Shown: positions 36,213-49,860 of the stretch, piece after piece
Layout: each line of letters opens with the position of its first letter
Numbering within the stretch: the stretch's first letter is position 1
From: Austropuccinia psidii
Lineage: Eukaryota; Basidiomycota; Pucciniomycetes; Pucciniales; Sphaerophragmiaceae
Assembly (NCBI GenBank): GCA_023105745.1
Contig: JALGQZ010000012.1
Location: 45,893,763 to 45,957,762 of the forward strand
Direction: 5' to 3'
DNA: 64,000 bases
Notes under the pieces: model-generated
Seen by the model: the letters and a program-made list of their open reading frames with translations, nothing else
The model's database searches: none
What the model was told of the DNA's origin: nothing
Program-made: the position numbers and the translations under genes

Positions 36213-36472
36213 TTTTTTTTTAAAAAAATATTGATTTAATTAAATTAAATCTGTTTTTAAATTAATTAATTGATTTTAAATAAAGAAATAATAATAATGC
36301 CTTCTTTTTTTTTAAAAAAAAAAAAAAAATTTTAAAACTTTATTTAATTCAATTTTTTTTAGAAATAATATATTATATTATTTTAATTAAATTTTTCAAA
36401 AAGAAATATTTTTAATTCTTTTTTAAATAATTTCAATTTTCAATTTTTTTTATTTTGTTTTGAATTTATAAC
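33287..36472. other. AT-rich spacer between H1 and H2 (copy A)
   Basis: 33287-33960 is homopolymer DNA with (TA)n (33551-33574) and repeated GAG plus T-run units (33790-33890). 33960-35240 is more complex, but I recognise no gene. 35240-36472 is again simple-sequence DNA. Confidence 0.75.
35775..36212. repeat. Tandem TTTTTTATTAA array and (ATT)n microsatellite
   Basis: Units TTTTTTATTAATTTTTTTTC and TTTTTTATTAA repeat in tandem to about 35935, followed by TTTTTTTTAA units and an (ATT)n run near 36178-36210. The array has strong T/A strand asymmetry. The same array is in copy B near 58060-58497. Confidence 0.85.
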
Positions 36473-36765
36473 AGGGGGTTTCAAAGCTACACAATCCCAA
36501 ACTCAAAATCCTGTTTTTTTATCCCCAAATTCCAATACGAGGTTTTGGGATTTGAAAAATCCCACAACTCAAGAGGTGTGGTATCTTGAGGTAAAAAAAC
36601 TAGGGTTTTTGCCTCAAAGTCTCATTTTGGGATACTAAAATACTGTCTTTGGTTTTACTGAAAGCATAATTTTTTTGATAAAAAACTCATTAAGGTTATT
36701 AAACTTCCATTCTCTTTCATAAACTCTGAATAGAATGGTAATTTATCAAAGAATTCTATTTCAAA

Positions 36766-38010
36766 TTGAATCTAATATTGAAATTTTCATCAAAGGCATC
36801 CCAAAAGTTACCTTTAATTCAGAAATTAAAATCCCTTCATTTCATGGATGTTTTTTACTTTGATAATTATTCATATATACAGGAATATATAAGCCTATTA
36901 GATATGATAAAATCACAAAGATACATAAATACTAATAGAAGATATCCTTCATGTTACATGTATATTTTGAATGATTTACAAACCTTATCCGCTGAAATTT
37001 TTTTCCAGCTTTGTTGAAAAAAACATTAGACTTTTGAAATCTTTTTGGAACAAATTCAAGATGAAAAAAACATTCAAAATTAATCACAACAAAATAATAA
37101 TCCTTCCATACAATTGGCCTTGGCATTATCAAGGTGAGGATAAAATGGAAATGGGGCAGCTTTGGGAAAGATTGGAATGTTGTTTGTAATTAGCCATGGG
37201 GATATTGTTTTTTACACTCAAAGAGTGATTGGAATATTAATAAAGTTAAAGATAAGAATGATTGTGTGGCCAAAAATAGAACAACATAGAGATATTTCAC
37301 AAGCTATGGAGGCAGAAGGCTTCCCTAGGTGCATTGGATTTGTTGGTTGGAGTCTCATACAATTATAAAAATAACCCCCTCAATGATGATGAAAACTATT
37401 TTCATTGTAAAAAGAGGCAAGATTTGAAATTTTCATACTTGATTACATTTTGACTTATTATTCAAAATTAAGGTATTCCATGTCAATACAACTGGTTTGC
37501 AATATAAACAAACAGTTCACTGCTCTACATGTTGGGTGTACTGGCTCAATTAATTATTCAAATTTATATTAACATATGAAAATAGCATAAATGCCTCAAT
37601 AATTTTATTAAAAATATCAGCACCTACTAGCCAATTCAGCATATGCAAGCTTTCCTTGGGTTGTTCCAGCTTATAAGGGAGTTTTGGCACAGAATGAAGA
37701 TAAATGTACTTTAAATTACTTTTCAGAAACATAAAGGGTCATAATTGATAATGAAATTAGAATTTTGAAGTGTGGGCGGTTTTCTCTAAGGGAAATATAA
37801 AATATAATGGGGAATAATAAAGAAGTAGAATAATATGTTAGTTGGGTTATTTCTTGTATGATTTTACATAATATGTTGGTAAAAATAGGAGATTAATAGT
37901 TTGATTTATATTAAGATGATGATCCACCACAAGTAAAAAGTCTGTAAAGTATGGAAAATGGGGAAGAACCTGTACATATGCATGAGAAAATTAAGTGTAT
38001 TACTTTGTCA
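36766..38010 (+). pseudogene. Harbinger transposase remnant (H2, copy A)
   Basis: Alignable by eye to the H1 transposase over its whole length but split by many stops and indels. The first catalytic Asp context reads Phe-Val-Gly-Trp-Ser, so that Asp is lost; the second position is Asn (Leu-Leu-Ala-Asn-Ser-Ala-Tyr, about 37629); the Glu position reads Asp or is lost. The Phe-Ser-Leu-Arg-Glu tail is kept. Confidence 0.8.
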
Positions 38011-38119
38011 TGGAAAGATAATCAACTCTTAATTTCATAATGAAAATTTACTTATGTACTAAATTTAATGGCCTAAAACAGGGAGGAAATTTGATTGATC
38101 AAATGAAACTATTTGCAAT

Positions 38120-39474
38120 TTTCTTACTTTTTAGCTCTCTTTTAGTCCTTCTTATTTCTTTGCAAGGAACCATTGACTTTTGATTTGATCTCAGAAGGTG
38201 TCATTTTTAAAAATTTCTGACTTACATTAAATAATTTATGGCTGATTTGAAAAGAAAATCTGAAATGAGTGACTTCTTCATTATTCATAATTTCTAGAGG
38301 AGGTTTTGATGTATTATGAACCATTGATGATGTATTACAAAGAATTTCAATGGTTCTAGGTTTCTTTGAAAAATAAATATTAATTGTTAATTTGAAAAAG
38401 TGAAATTCATGTGAAGTTGGGGGAATACAGCTGGAAGTGGATGAAAATTATTTTTGGAAATAAAATGAAATATACCATAACTCCAGGAATTCAGATAACT
38501 AACATCTTGATGTGGCTTATTAAAAAATACATCTTGAGTGACAATGACATTTGTAACTGATTTTCATTCTTCTTTGTTATTGGCCAAAGTCCATTCACGG
38601 TTATTTAAATTCAGTAATTTAGCAGCTTCCATTAATTATTGATTATAATTTGAAGCTAATTGAGAAAAATAAAAATTCTAGAATAAATTAAATCTTCATA
38701 TTTTTCAAGTTTTAACAATTGAAGATTATCTTGTTCAATTTCATGAGTTTTAAAACCAGGTGTTTGGGAGTAAAGAACTATGTTTTTTGAATCAATTAGT
38801 AGTTATTAGTATAGAAAGTAAAAAAAATATCACAAACCTGCAGATTTTTCAGAATCAGAACCTGGAAAAAAGCCAATACATTTCATAATTCTCCCTAGGA
38901 TATTTTTATTGGTTTTTATTTCTTGTCAAATTTTGGATAAGCTAATTAAAGTAAAAATAATATTCTCTAAGTTGTGAGAGTTTCCACAAGAATTGTAAAA
39001 AGGAGTGGTTTCATAAATTAAAACTGGTAAAAAAGGATTCTTGGTTTCATCAATTCTGAAATAAGGATTATGTAGAGTATTTATTGATAGAAGTTTTGAC
39101 CATGTGGCATTTGACACTTTATTATCAATTGAGGTGGATGAGATATATTTATATATGATATTTCAGAATTTAAAATTTGTGAGGATATTTGTTTTCAATC
39201 ATTAATATGTTGTCTTTGTCTTTGGGTGAGTTTTCTTTTATGATTTTCATCTGTATTACTAACCTAATGATGTTCTATATTTGGTTTAGTCCTAACCATT
39301 ACATGAAAAGTAGTAATATGACTTTAATCATCTTTAAAGCCATTCTGATGATTTACTGAATATGGTTTAGTCCTAAAAATGAAACCATCAGATTGGTTTT
39401 TTTTGAGAGAGAGAGAGCAGAAGATTTTTTTAAAATTTTAATGACAAAGGGAGGGGATTGGTATGAAAAGACAT
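38120..39474 (-). pseudogene. TET/JBP-like oxygenase remnant (H2, copy A)
   Basis: Homologous to the H1 oxygenase on the same strand, start ATG equivalent at 39474. The intervals 38142-38324 and 38926-39117 still show clear protein similarity (Phe-Gln-Ile-Ser-His-Lys-Leu-Phe; Phe-Leu-Pro-Val-Leu-Ile-Tyr-Glu). The HxD motif survives as His-Gln-Asp near 38510, but the distal His pair has become His-Asn. Several stops and indels break the frame. Confidence 0.72.
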
Positions 39475-40981
39475 TGAAAAAATGAAAACTTTATAAATGA
39501 TCCAACCCTATATTAAAATAAAATTGAAATAAAAAACAATAAGCATCACCATAAATAATCATAAAGATATACAAAAATTGATTAATCAGCGTCGTCATAC
39601 CTCATCATAAAGATATAAAAAATAAACAAATCAGAATAATTATACAGATATATATATATATAAGAAAATTAAGAATCAGAATAATCAATCAGAAATGTAA
39701 GAGAATAAAAAAAAGGTGATTAATTAGATTAAGAATAGTAAAAAAAATAAATTATCATAATTATCCTGGACTATGATAAGAAATATATAATGATTTTTTG
39801 TTTCATCATTCAATATGATGAAAAAAAAGGAATAATAAATTGAATTAGTAGTATGGAAGGCCTCAGATGGATTCCAAAATTCTTCAGGAGGCCATCCTAA
39901 GCAATTTGGGGGGATTGGGAGTAAAATTCAAAAAAGGCTCCAAATAGATTTGGAATAGATTTGGGATGCATTATGAATAAATTCACATTGATTCAGAACC
40001 TACCATTGTGATTATTGGGAGGCTCTAGATGGCTGGTTGGGTTGAAGTTAATGATGATAGGGTGGTGGGTGATGGATGACTGACAATGAGGGGTAGGCTT
40101 CAGGGTTCAGAGATGGGTGGTGGGGTAGGATGTAAGGGTGAATGGGTGGTGGGCGTTGTAATGTATGATGATAGCATTGTAGAAGGTGATGATGATGATG
40201 GTTAAGGTGATTGATGTTTGAATGATGAGAATCTTCAAGATAAATAATAAAAAAACACACACTTTATGATTTTTTTTAATAAATATCAGAAATAAATAAA
40301 AAAAACTCTTGAGTGGAATTTCTAAAAAAAGGATTAAAAGAGTTTTAGTAAGAATTTTCTGAGTGAATAATTGAAAAGAAAAAAATACCAGTTTTTTTTT
40401 ATTCAAATGAAGTTGGATTAATTGAATTTATAATTTATGAAAAATGAAAATTGTGATAAGAGGAATTCTTGAATTCAAACTTGAAAAAGAAATAAAATTT
40501 GAGCTCAAAATTTTCCCAAATTCCAATTTTTAAAAAAATGGAATTTGAATTTCAAAATAAAAGTTGAAATTTGGAATTTTTGCCGAAATTCCAAATAAAA
40601 ACCATTTTTCTTTTTCAAAACAACCAATTAAAAATAAACACACCTCCACAATCACCCAGCATGAAAAGTAGTTAACACTTTATCATAATCAGCAGAAAAG
40701 TTCCATTCAAATTTTCATAATAGAATTTCAGGTATGAGTTATTATAAAAACAATGGAAACTAATTACTATTTGATGTCCAAATACAAGGTGGGATAAGCC
40801 TTGGGAAATAAATTATTGTCATAGCTAACTGATTAATTCCATGACCTAAATGTATAAGTTCATTTATAATTACTTGGCACCATTTAATATTTGATATGTT
40901 TTATATATGAATTACCAAATAAAAAAGAAATAATTTATACCTATTACATAATGATAAAATATCATTTTTTATTAATTAATG

Positions 40982-42138
40982 TCAGAATATGTTTGAGATC
41001 AGATATTTACCTGCTCAATGAAAATTCAGCCATAGTGAGATCCATCTGGTATTGCTTTTCCTTCAGATAAAATTCCCAATTCAACTGTTATTTTTAAAAT
41101 GCATATTTAATGTTGTGTTGTTTCTCATCAAACTCCATTTTTTTTTGTAAATTCATTTCTTCAAACCATTAAATTTAAGTATTCCTCACTTTCTCTTCAT
41201 GCCACCTTTCCTTTTCTCACTCCAAACAAGCATTATCGTTTTCCTCATGGGCTGAGAACCATAGTTTTTCTTAGTAGGCTTGAAAAGAGTAACAATAATT
41301 TGAAGACATACCCTTTTGACATGATTCCAGAAAACATATCCATGAAATCTTTTCTAGATCCACTCTTGTCATTCAAGTTGGGGTTCAATGATTGATTATG
41401 CTTTTGTGTAAAATGAGCTATAGATTTACTTAGTTTGTGGAAGAAGAAATAATCAACATTGAATTTTAAAAATATCAGTCTTAAACATACTTACTGATTC
41501 ATCATTTGGGTTTTCTGCTTCAAAAAACTCATCATAATTATCAAGAAAAGAATCAAGATTGAGAGCTGATTCCAAATGATTAAGGAAATTTCAAATTTAA
41601 ATGAGCTTTCATTATATAAGGTAAAAAAAAGGAGATTATGACTTGCCTTATTCATTAACTGTTTATCTTCATCATAATTATTTAAACTATCATTTTATTG
41701 CAAATCATAGCTCGCAATGGGAGTAATATTGGGCTTGTGGCTAAAGAGTGCATCCATTTCAACATAGCATGGACACATATTTTTGATATTTTTACTCATT
41801 GATTTTATACCTTTACTCTCATATTATTTGGTTAGTACAGCCCTGGTTCAATTTAAAATTTTTTTAAAAGCCATATACTTATTTTCATATGTTTTCTATC
41901 AATCTTGAATGCTTCTTGAACTAAGGTTTAAGCCATGAAATTATTTTTTGTTTACCTCAATGGCCATAATTTGAAATTCATGATTCTTTGATAAAGTGGG
42001 CCTTCCTATTGAAGTTGGGCCACAATTACCATAACATGACTGAAAATTTGATTTTATTGAAAGTCAATTGATTATTTTTAAATAATCTGTGTGTATCAAA
42101 TGACCTGATTGATGAGAAATGCCCAAGGTGGTCTTCAT
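40982..42138 (-). pseudogene. Myb/SANT-like gene remnant (H2, copy A)
   Basis: Corresponds to the H1 SANT gene by position and sequence: start equivalent at 42138, a Met-Asp-Ala-Leu-Phe-like segment near 41745, and an end near 40982. Frames are short and interrupted throughout. Confidence 0.68.
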
Positions 42139-42708
42139 ATCTGACTTGATGTGTTTTGCTTTGGTGCAAGGCATTATGATATGTTCGAAGAAATATAAAG
42201 TGATTGTAAGCTTTTTGATAAGATTTTTCAAAAAATATTTTTGAAGAATATGTTGTACAGTTATTAATCATGAATTGTGAATACTCATATGGGTTAGGCT
42301 TCAAACTCAAGCCCAATACTCATGGTATTTGGTTAAAATAGCTGGGGACTCAGTTTACATCTCATTCAATTTACACATGCAAAACCTGGGTTTTTTCCTT
42401 GGGATTTGGAAACCAAATCCTGTGTTATTTTGTGGTGGAATTTGGTGACTTTGAAACCCCCTAATATTTATTCAATTAAAAAAAGAAAGTTTATTTCTTC
42501 CTTGAATTGGTTTAAAATAATAATAAAATTAATAATTAAAAATTACAAAAAAAAAAAAAAAATGTTTAAAGAAATAATTTTTTTTCTAATATAATTTTTT
42601 GAATTTAGGTTTTTTTTGTAACATTATTTTATAAAACGTTTTGATAATAATATCATTAATAAAGATCAATAATGAATTTTATTATGAAATATATAATAAA
42701 TAAATTCA

Positions 42709-43366
42709 GGGTTCTGGTAAAAGCAGATAAATTTTTGGTAAAAAAATGCAAGCCCTTATGTTCTTACCAAAAAATTACTTTCTTTTACCAAATTATGGCC
42801 AAAAAATTTAAATGAGATGTTTTTTTTTGTGAAAAATTACTCAAAAAATCTCCTGTCATAATACTTTGATGTTTTATGTTTTGTGTTGGGCTATTAAGCA
42901 CACTGAATTTCATATCTTTTTTTCTGAATGAAAAGTGGAATTTCTTTAATTATTTTGTTAAAGAAAAAGATTTGTAATTTTTTGGGCAGGAAGAATTAAA
43001 TTCTTAAAAAGGGGTTCCTTATAAGAAAAAAACAGAAAAATGTGTGAGAAATGTATTTTTTTCATTTATGAAGATTAAAAAACTTTAATTCTGGAGGCAA
43101 AAGATTTTTGAGTGAAGCAAAAAATAATTTTTTCAAGAGCCTTCAGTGAAGGGGTACAGACCATGGGAGTGAAAAATTGGCAAGAATTTTTTAGAAAAGG
43201 TTTATTTTATTGAAACAATAGTAACAGTTCTTTGAAGAAAATAAAAAAAATTATTTCAGAAATAAAATTATTTTATTGTTTCAAAAATAGCATGTAGGAT
43301 TTTGGTACAAACACATAAGAAATTATGTGTTTTTACCAATTTCCTTAAGTGCTTTTACCAAAACCC
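42709..43366. mobile_element. Old non-autonomous TIR element of the MULE-related family
   Basis: Ends GGGTTCTGGTAAAAGCA and the complement of TGCTTTTACCAAAACCC, with internal GGTAAAAACACATAA-type repeats as in 8693-9715 and 11567-15720. Flanking 8-mers TAAATTCA and TAAGTTTA match at six of eight positions, differing by two transitions, as expected of an aged target duplication. There is no coding sequence inside. Confidence 0.72.
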
Positions 43367-43374
43367 TAAGTTTA

Positions 43375-46300
43375 TTATAAACAAGAATAAATAATTGATT
43401 TATAAAAATATCCATTTTACTTGTCATAAACTACTATTGAATTTAATACTAAACAGGAATTGTCTACTAGAATAAATTAAAAGACTATTTAATAACAATA
43501 AAGCTTCTTTATTAAAATAATAATAAAATATTTCAATCAATAATAATATTTTAAAAGAATAATCATTTTCAACTTTTAATAAAATTAAAAAAAAGTCAAA
43601 GAAAAAATGTGAGAATTTAATAAGTTACTGAATATTACTCCAAAGAAATACTTTAAAATGACCTGATAGAGTGATATGATGAATTATTTGTAGATTCAAA
43701 GGATTACTAATTTATTAAAATTGGTAATATAAAAAAATATTGGATATATTAGTTTTATTTGCTTGATTTGAAAAGATAATTCTTTTTAAGACTTATATTT
43801 AATTAATACTCAATGATGGTATTAATTATTAAATTGAATGATAATAGGATATCTGGAAAAAAAGTGATAGTAGAATTGTTTTAAGTCTAAAACATCTCAC
43901 ATAGGCATTCCATGAAGCAAATGGAGAAAAAGGGGAGTTAGAAATCAGTTAAATGAATTTTTTTATTGATTATATCACTTTTAGTAACATAAGATTATCA
44001 TAATTTCTTAATTAAGACATTTTATGTGGTTAAAAACCAATTTACTGTTAATAAATAAAAGAGTTACTACTGTAAATATTATTTTATTTGAGAATTAACA
44101 TTTTTTTTGAAAATTAATAATTATTATTGAAAATTTTATCAAAGTTTATATTTTCTGTGAATTTTTGAAGATTTAGTGTTTTATGTGAAATCATTAAAAA
44201 TGGACTGTAAGTAAAACTTTGAATTTAAATTATGAAGTCATAATTATTTTTTTGTTTTTTTGTTTTTTTGTTATTAATTCCTTTCTTAGTATTTACTGAA
44301 AGTTTCAGAAATATTCATTAATAATTTTATTTTTTAATGAATTTTTGATTTTTTACCTCATTTTCTATGGGATATAGGAGAATAGAATAGATATAGTTGG
44401 TTACCAAGAGGTAATTTAATGATTAATAGTCCCAAAAGGGTTTAAATTACCTTTTTTTTTTGATTATATATGGAAAATAACTAAGAATTAAAATGGTTTC
44501 AGGAGTCATAGTTGCTTATTACCTCCTTGTGTCAAAATAGCAGCCTATTTTCTATTTTATCATAATTTAATGGGATATCAACTTGGTAACAAGGTTCCCA
44601 AAAATGTTTTGATAGACCAATTTTAACAAGATAAGGCATGGATTAAAGTTTTGGAACTAGCTATGCCTCAGAGGCCTCAGAAGCTATGTACTTCAGCTCT
44701 CTTTGATGTATTTTGTCCCCTTGAGCTATTTTCACATCACAAATAGGAATTAAGGCTTCAATACTGATATTGACTGAGGATGTACCAAAACTTTATTTAG
44801 GAATAAAGAAATCCTAAGTGCCAAAAACATGTAAAACACTATTATTAGCTTATATATAATATGGGATTTTTAACAATACCATTTCTTTTAGTGTGAAAAT
44901 TCAAAAAAATTCTTTTATGTGGAATTAATGATGAGGTGTTAAATTGTTTTCCTTATTACCACCTCATAGAGTTAACTTGAGCCTATTATCCCTATAGAGC
45001 TAAGATAAGGTGAAATTTTGTGTAAACTACAAATCTGATCTCAAATCAATGAATTTACTTAGCTCAAAAAAAGGTTATTCATATTTTCTCAAATGTAAAA
45101 TGATGAGCTTTGGATATATGGATGACCTGTTAGTTATACATAGTCCATAAGTTAATTTTGGCCTATTTGGGTATGTAAAATATACCTCAAGGCTCAAATT
45201 TTTTGCATAAAACTCAGTGAGAACTTTCTTCTAAAAAAAGCTCCATTTTTTTAATTTTTTTTCAATATAATTCAAAACAGGATTATGAACTTTTCCTAAT
45301 TTAATTTTAATTAATTAAGTCAATTTTTTATATAATATATATATATATTTCAAAAGAAATTCTTTTATTAAATTCTATTTATATATATAAATATATCATA
45401 TTACTTTCTTAATCAATTGATAATTAGCTTTAAGCTATAATTTTTTAAGTCAAGTCTTAAATCATAAAAAGTAACAACTAAATCAATCCTTTTTTGTAAT
45501 TCGTTGAATTTAACCTATAATAATACTGTGTGTAAGTTGAGTTTGGCAAGGTGTAAAATCAAATTGAAAAGTGGTCAAGTGTTGTTATCTCATTTTAAAG
45601 AATCCTTGCCTCATTGTGAATGAGTTTTGGGTAAGTTTCCAAAATTTGTTGGAAATTTGTCAGCTTCAGCTTGGCTTGTTTTAAAAAAGTAAGCCACATG
45701 ACTCAAATGATTTTACTATTCAAGACCTCATAGAATTAAAGGCTTCAATGAAAAAAAATTATCAACACACTTTTTGGCTGATTTTATGGAAATTAGTCAA
45801 GATTCACTTGAAATATTGAATATTAAGATTAATTTTTCAAACTTACTTTTAAAGTAAGTTAATTTTCCTTTCCATTTTATTTTCCTACTGGAAATGCGAA
45901 ACTTAAAAACAGGCTAAAATCACTTTACACACCTTAAAAAAATTTAAAAAATATTAAAATCGACTGTTTTAAAAATGAAGAAAGCCTTTTACTTTCTTGA
46001 ACTTTTACTTATTAGTGCTTTATATTAATAGTTTTTCTTCAAACAATGAATCACAAAAATAAAGTTAAGCTACTTTAAATTGATTATACTACTGCAGAAG
46101 CCAAAATTTTGAATACTTTTTTACTTCTTATATGGTCACATATATGTAGCTTCACAAGAAAGAAGAAAAAGTTCTAAATTTGTCTTTGAAGAAAATCATT
46201 CTCAGAAAAGAGAATATAAAAAGTGTACACGTTTTACCGCTTATTTATTTTTATCTTTTCAATTCAAGTAGTTTTTTTAACTCGTGGGTATCAGAAATAA

Positions 46301-46919
46301 ACTTCAACCATTTTGCTTTATAGTAATGCTAGCATTTCTCTTCTTTTAAAGAGAAAGAAAATATTCAATTTTTTCTGTATTGAAGTTTTGTTTCTTTATT
46401 GGAAAGAGCAGTAGCAGGCTCTTTGAAGTACAGACCCTTCTACTGCAAAAAATTGATGAATTTGATATAAAGCTACATTAACAGTAAAATAATGGCCACT
46501 AGTGTAAAATTGTTGAAAATTGTCGACAATTTTACAGTAGTAGGATGTGCAGGGAAGATACTGTGACAACATTTATAACTGTAAATTATTCCAAAGTAGC
46601 AGTCCTTACAGTGCTTTCTAATGTGATTTTGAATAAAAAAACAAAAAGAAATACTTTTGAAACAATTAAAAAATACTAAACTCACAAAAATTGAAAAAAT
46701 TAAAAAAAAGTACATTAAAAACCTAAAAGTATTCAGACAATGATAATAATAACATATAATTCTTTAACAAGAGATAGTAAAACTCAAAAAATTCAAATTA
46801 CTTCAATAAAAAAGTGTTTTAGAATTTCCGAAAAACTTTTTTTCTTCAAAATATATGAAATTAATCAATTTTAATAATAAAGATTCAGGCAGATAAATTT
46901 TCATAGAGCTTTTTATCAT
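43375..46919. other. Intermediate-complexity DNA without a recognisable gene
   Basis: Less AT-extreme than other spacers (for example 44500-45250), with fragments such as GCCTCAGAGGCCTCAGAAGC near 44665 that may be remnants of a decayed element. Every reading frame is short. I cannot assign a family. Confidence 0.6.
46504..46535. repeat. Overlapping palindromes around a central GTCGAC
   Basis: 46516-46533 is a perfect 18-bp palindrome centred on GTCGAC. 46504-46513 (GTAAAATTGT) is also the perfect complement of 46526-46535, giving an alternative hairpin. It may be part of a decayed element's inverted repeats. Confidence 0.7.
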
Positions 46920-46942
46920 AATTCTTTTTATTTCTTTACATA

Positions 46943-46981
<39 letters not shown>

Positions 46982-49028
46982 CAAAAAAAAATCTCATTTT
47001 TAATTCCATTTTTCAAATTTGATTTTATTTTAATATAAATAAATTAAAAAAAAATAGTTTCAATTTATATATATTTGAAAAAGAAAATAAGATTTTATTT
47101 TATTTTAATATTGTTATATCTTAATAAATAGTTCTTTTTAAAAATTGAATTTATTGATCTGATTTTTTTTTTAAAAAAAAGAAAAATATTTAAAACTCTA
47201 TTTTATTTTATTTTTAAAAAAAGAAGCTTTTATCAATCTAATAACTTTTTTTAAAAAAAAAGGATTGATAAATATAATCCTTTTTATAAAAAAAATTATT
47301 AATAAATCCAAATATTTTAATTTATAGAATAATTTTAAATGAAATAGAAAATAAATGACTTTTTTTTTTATTATTAATCGATGTAAATCTTATTATACTT
47401 GTTTCAAAAAAAAAAAAAACTTCATTTTTAATTCTAATTTTAAATTGAATATTATTAAAATATAAATAATTAAATAAAATTTTAGTTTTAATTAATTTTT
47501 TTTTCAAAAAAAGAAATAATTATATTTATTTTATTATAATATTTAAATTAATCTCAAAAATTTTATTCTTAAAAGTAATATTAATTTATAAGTTTTCTTT
47601 TTTCTTTTTTTTTAAAAAAAAAAATTAAAATAATCAGCTTACTTTTTTTTTTTTTTAAAAAAAAAAAGGATTGATCAAACTCTATTTTTTTGTAAAAAAA
47701 AAAAATATTGATTTATGTCATGTTTTTTTTGTAAAAAAAAAAGATTAATCAATTAAATTCTTTTAATATATAAAATTAAAAAAAAAAAAATTGAATTCTT
47801 TTTTATTTATTTTTAGTTTTATTTTTTTTAAAATTAAATTTTATTTAAATATAAATTATTAAAAATAATTTTAAGAAAGAAGAAAAATCATCATGATCAA
47901 TTAATTATTTTTCTTCTTTTTAGTCATAAAATATAAATGAAATATTTCCTTTTTTAAATTTTTATTATTATTTTTTTTTTTTGTGGAAATCTCTTACTGG
48001 TAAATTATTTTGATTTAATTTCTAAATAAGTGTTCTAAATTGTGATATCATCCATTGGTCAGAGATTAATCAAACTCATTCTTAAAGAGTTCATGAAGAT
48101 AGAAAAAAGAAACAAACAAAAGATATTAATTCAAATATTCAAAAAATCCTTTGATATTTTTTTTTCAATCAAATAAAGAGGTTTATTTCAATACTATTTC
48201 AAAAAAATTAAGCAGAAAATAAAAAATTATACCAAATTTGAATTTCAAAAGTATCAAATTTTTATAATTTTGTTCAGAAAAATTATAAAATCATTACCCA
48301 TGACTTTAATATTCTTAATAATACCTTAGTTCAGACATAATTAAACAAAGTTTATTCTTAAATAAAATTTTAAACCTTCAAATCCATTAATGATCATGAA
48401 AAATCAAATATTAAACTTTTATAATCTTATATAATAAGAATGACCTCTTTCCTTGGAAATTAGTAAGAATTTGGAAACAATCTTAATGGTTCAATGTATT
48501 CAATTTGTTAATTTACTCCTTTTATTGTTGATTAGGATTTAGGAAAATAGTTCTCTACCAATAAAATTTGTTAAAGTATTTCAGAATATCAAAAGGTTTG
48601 ATCTATTGACCAAGAAATATAAATAATTCTTAAAGCTCTTTTCAATGATATTTAATCAATCATTTTTAGAAATAAATAATAAGACTATTAAAAACTTTGA
48701 AATAATTGAATTTGAAAAAAAAAAAAAAAAAAAATTCTATTTAAAGAAAATAAATTAATCACCCCCAAGTTTAAAAAATAATATTCTTTATAAATTAAAT
48801 TAGTTTTTTCAATTTTTTTTTTTTTTACATTTTTAATAATTATGATTAAAATCAGATTTTGATTTTATTTATTTTTTTTTTTTTTCCTTTATTTTCTTAT
48901 TATAAAAAAAAAAAAAAAAAAAAAAATTCTTCAAAAAAAAAATTCTTCAATTAAAAATTATAATTTCTTAAATTAATTTTTTTTTTTTTTTTTTTTCTTT
49001 TATTATCATGAAATAATTATTAAATTTG

Positions 49029-49059
<31 letters not shown>

Positions 49060-49085
49060 TTCCTTAAAAAAAATTTTTTTTTTTT

Positions 49086-49131
<46 letters not shown>

Positions 49132-49182
49132 ATATAAAAATCAAAAAATAAAAAAAAAAAAAAAATTATTTTTTTTTTTTAA

Positions 49183-49220
<38 letters not shown>

Positions 49221-49444
49221 TTTTTTAAATTTTTTTTTTTTTTTTTTTAAATTAAATTTAAAAAAAAAAAAAATTTTTTAATAAAATTTTATAAAAAATA
49301 TTAAATCAATATTTCCAAAAAAAAAAAAAAAAAAACTTAATAATTTTTTTTTTTTTTTTTTTGAATCTATAAAATTTAAAAGAATATTTGAGTTTAACTT
49401 TTAAATAAAAATTAATTAATTTTTAAAAATAATATCTTAATATC

Positions 49445-49481
<37 letters not shown>

Positions 49482-49518
49482 TTTATTTTTTATCAAATTC
49501 AAAAATTATAATTATATT
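46920..49518. other. AT-rich spacer within duplication copy B
   Basis: Counterpart of 24638-27233, with the same (TA)n, homopolymer and intermediate-complexity stretches and small length differences in the runs. Confidence 0.75.
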
Positions 49519-49860
49519 AGGGGGTGTCAAAGTTACCAAATCCCACACTCAAAATCCCAAGTTTTTTTTTTTCCAAAATCCCACATTAATTTTTTGGGAT
49601 TTGGGAAATCTCACACCTCAAGAGGTGAGGTATTTTGAGGTACAAAAACACAGGTTTTTTGGTACCAAATCCTGTGTTTAAATACCAAAATCCCACCTTT
49701 AGCTTCCCATAAAGGCACATTTTTCAAACACACAACTCAGTAAGGGAATGTTAAATTGCATAAAAATTTCCTTCTCTTACATAAAATCTGAATACACTCA
49801 TCATTTATTAAGTTATTTGATTTCAAATTGCATTTACTACCAGCCTTTTCTTCATTTACC

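Larger units (their letters stand above)
36473..42462 (+). mobile_element. PIF/Harbinger-like transposon H2 (copy A), older and decayed
   Basis: Terminal repeats AGGGGGTTTCAAAGCTACAC and, at the right, the complement of GTGACTTTGAAACCCCCT. Flanking triplets are AAC and AAT, a target duplication with one change. Length (5990 bp), gene order and strand match H1, but every frame is broken repeatedly. Same orientation as H1. Confidence 0.85.
24638..46919. repeat. Large segmental duplication, copy A
   Basis: Starting at AATTC at 24638 the sequence matches that starting at 46920 almost base for base, to the end of the window. The offset is 22,282 bp at the start and settles at 22,285-22,286 because of small indels in homopolymers and (TA)n. 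The part actually seen twice in copy A is 24638 to about 41715. Whether 41716-46919 is also duplicated is beyond the window. Upstream of 24638 and 46920 the two flanks are unrelated, so this is a sharp left boundary, next to a (TA)n array. Confidence 0.93.

Noticed and set aside
40048..40406. Overlapping His/Pro-rich and Ile/Phe-rich frames in H2
   Set aside because: They come from GATGAT/GGTGGT repeats and AT runs; the counterpart in H1 has the same repeat character and no conserved protein.
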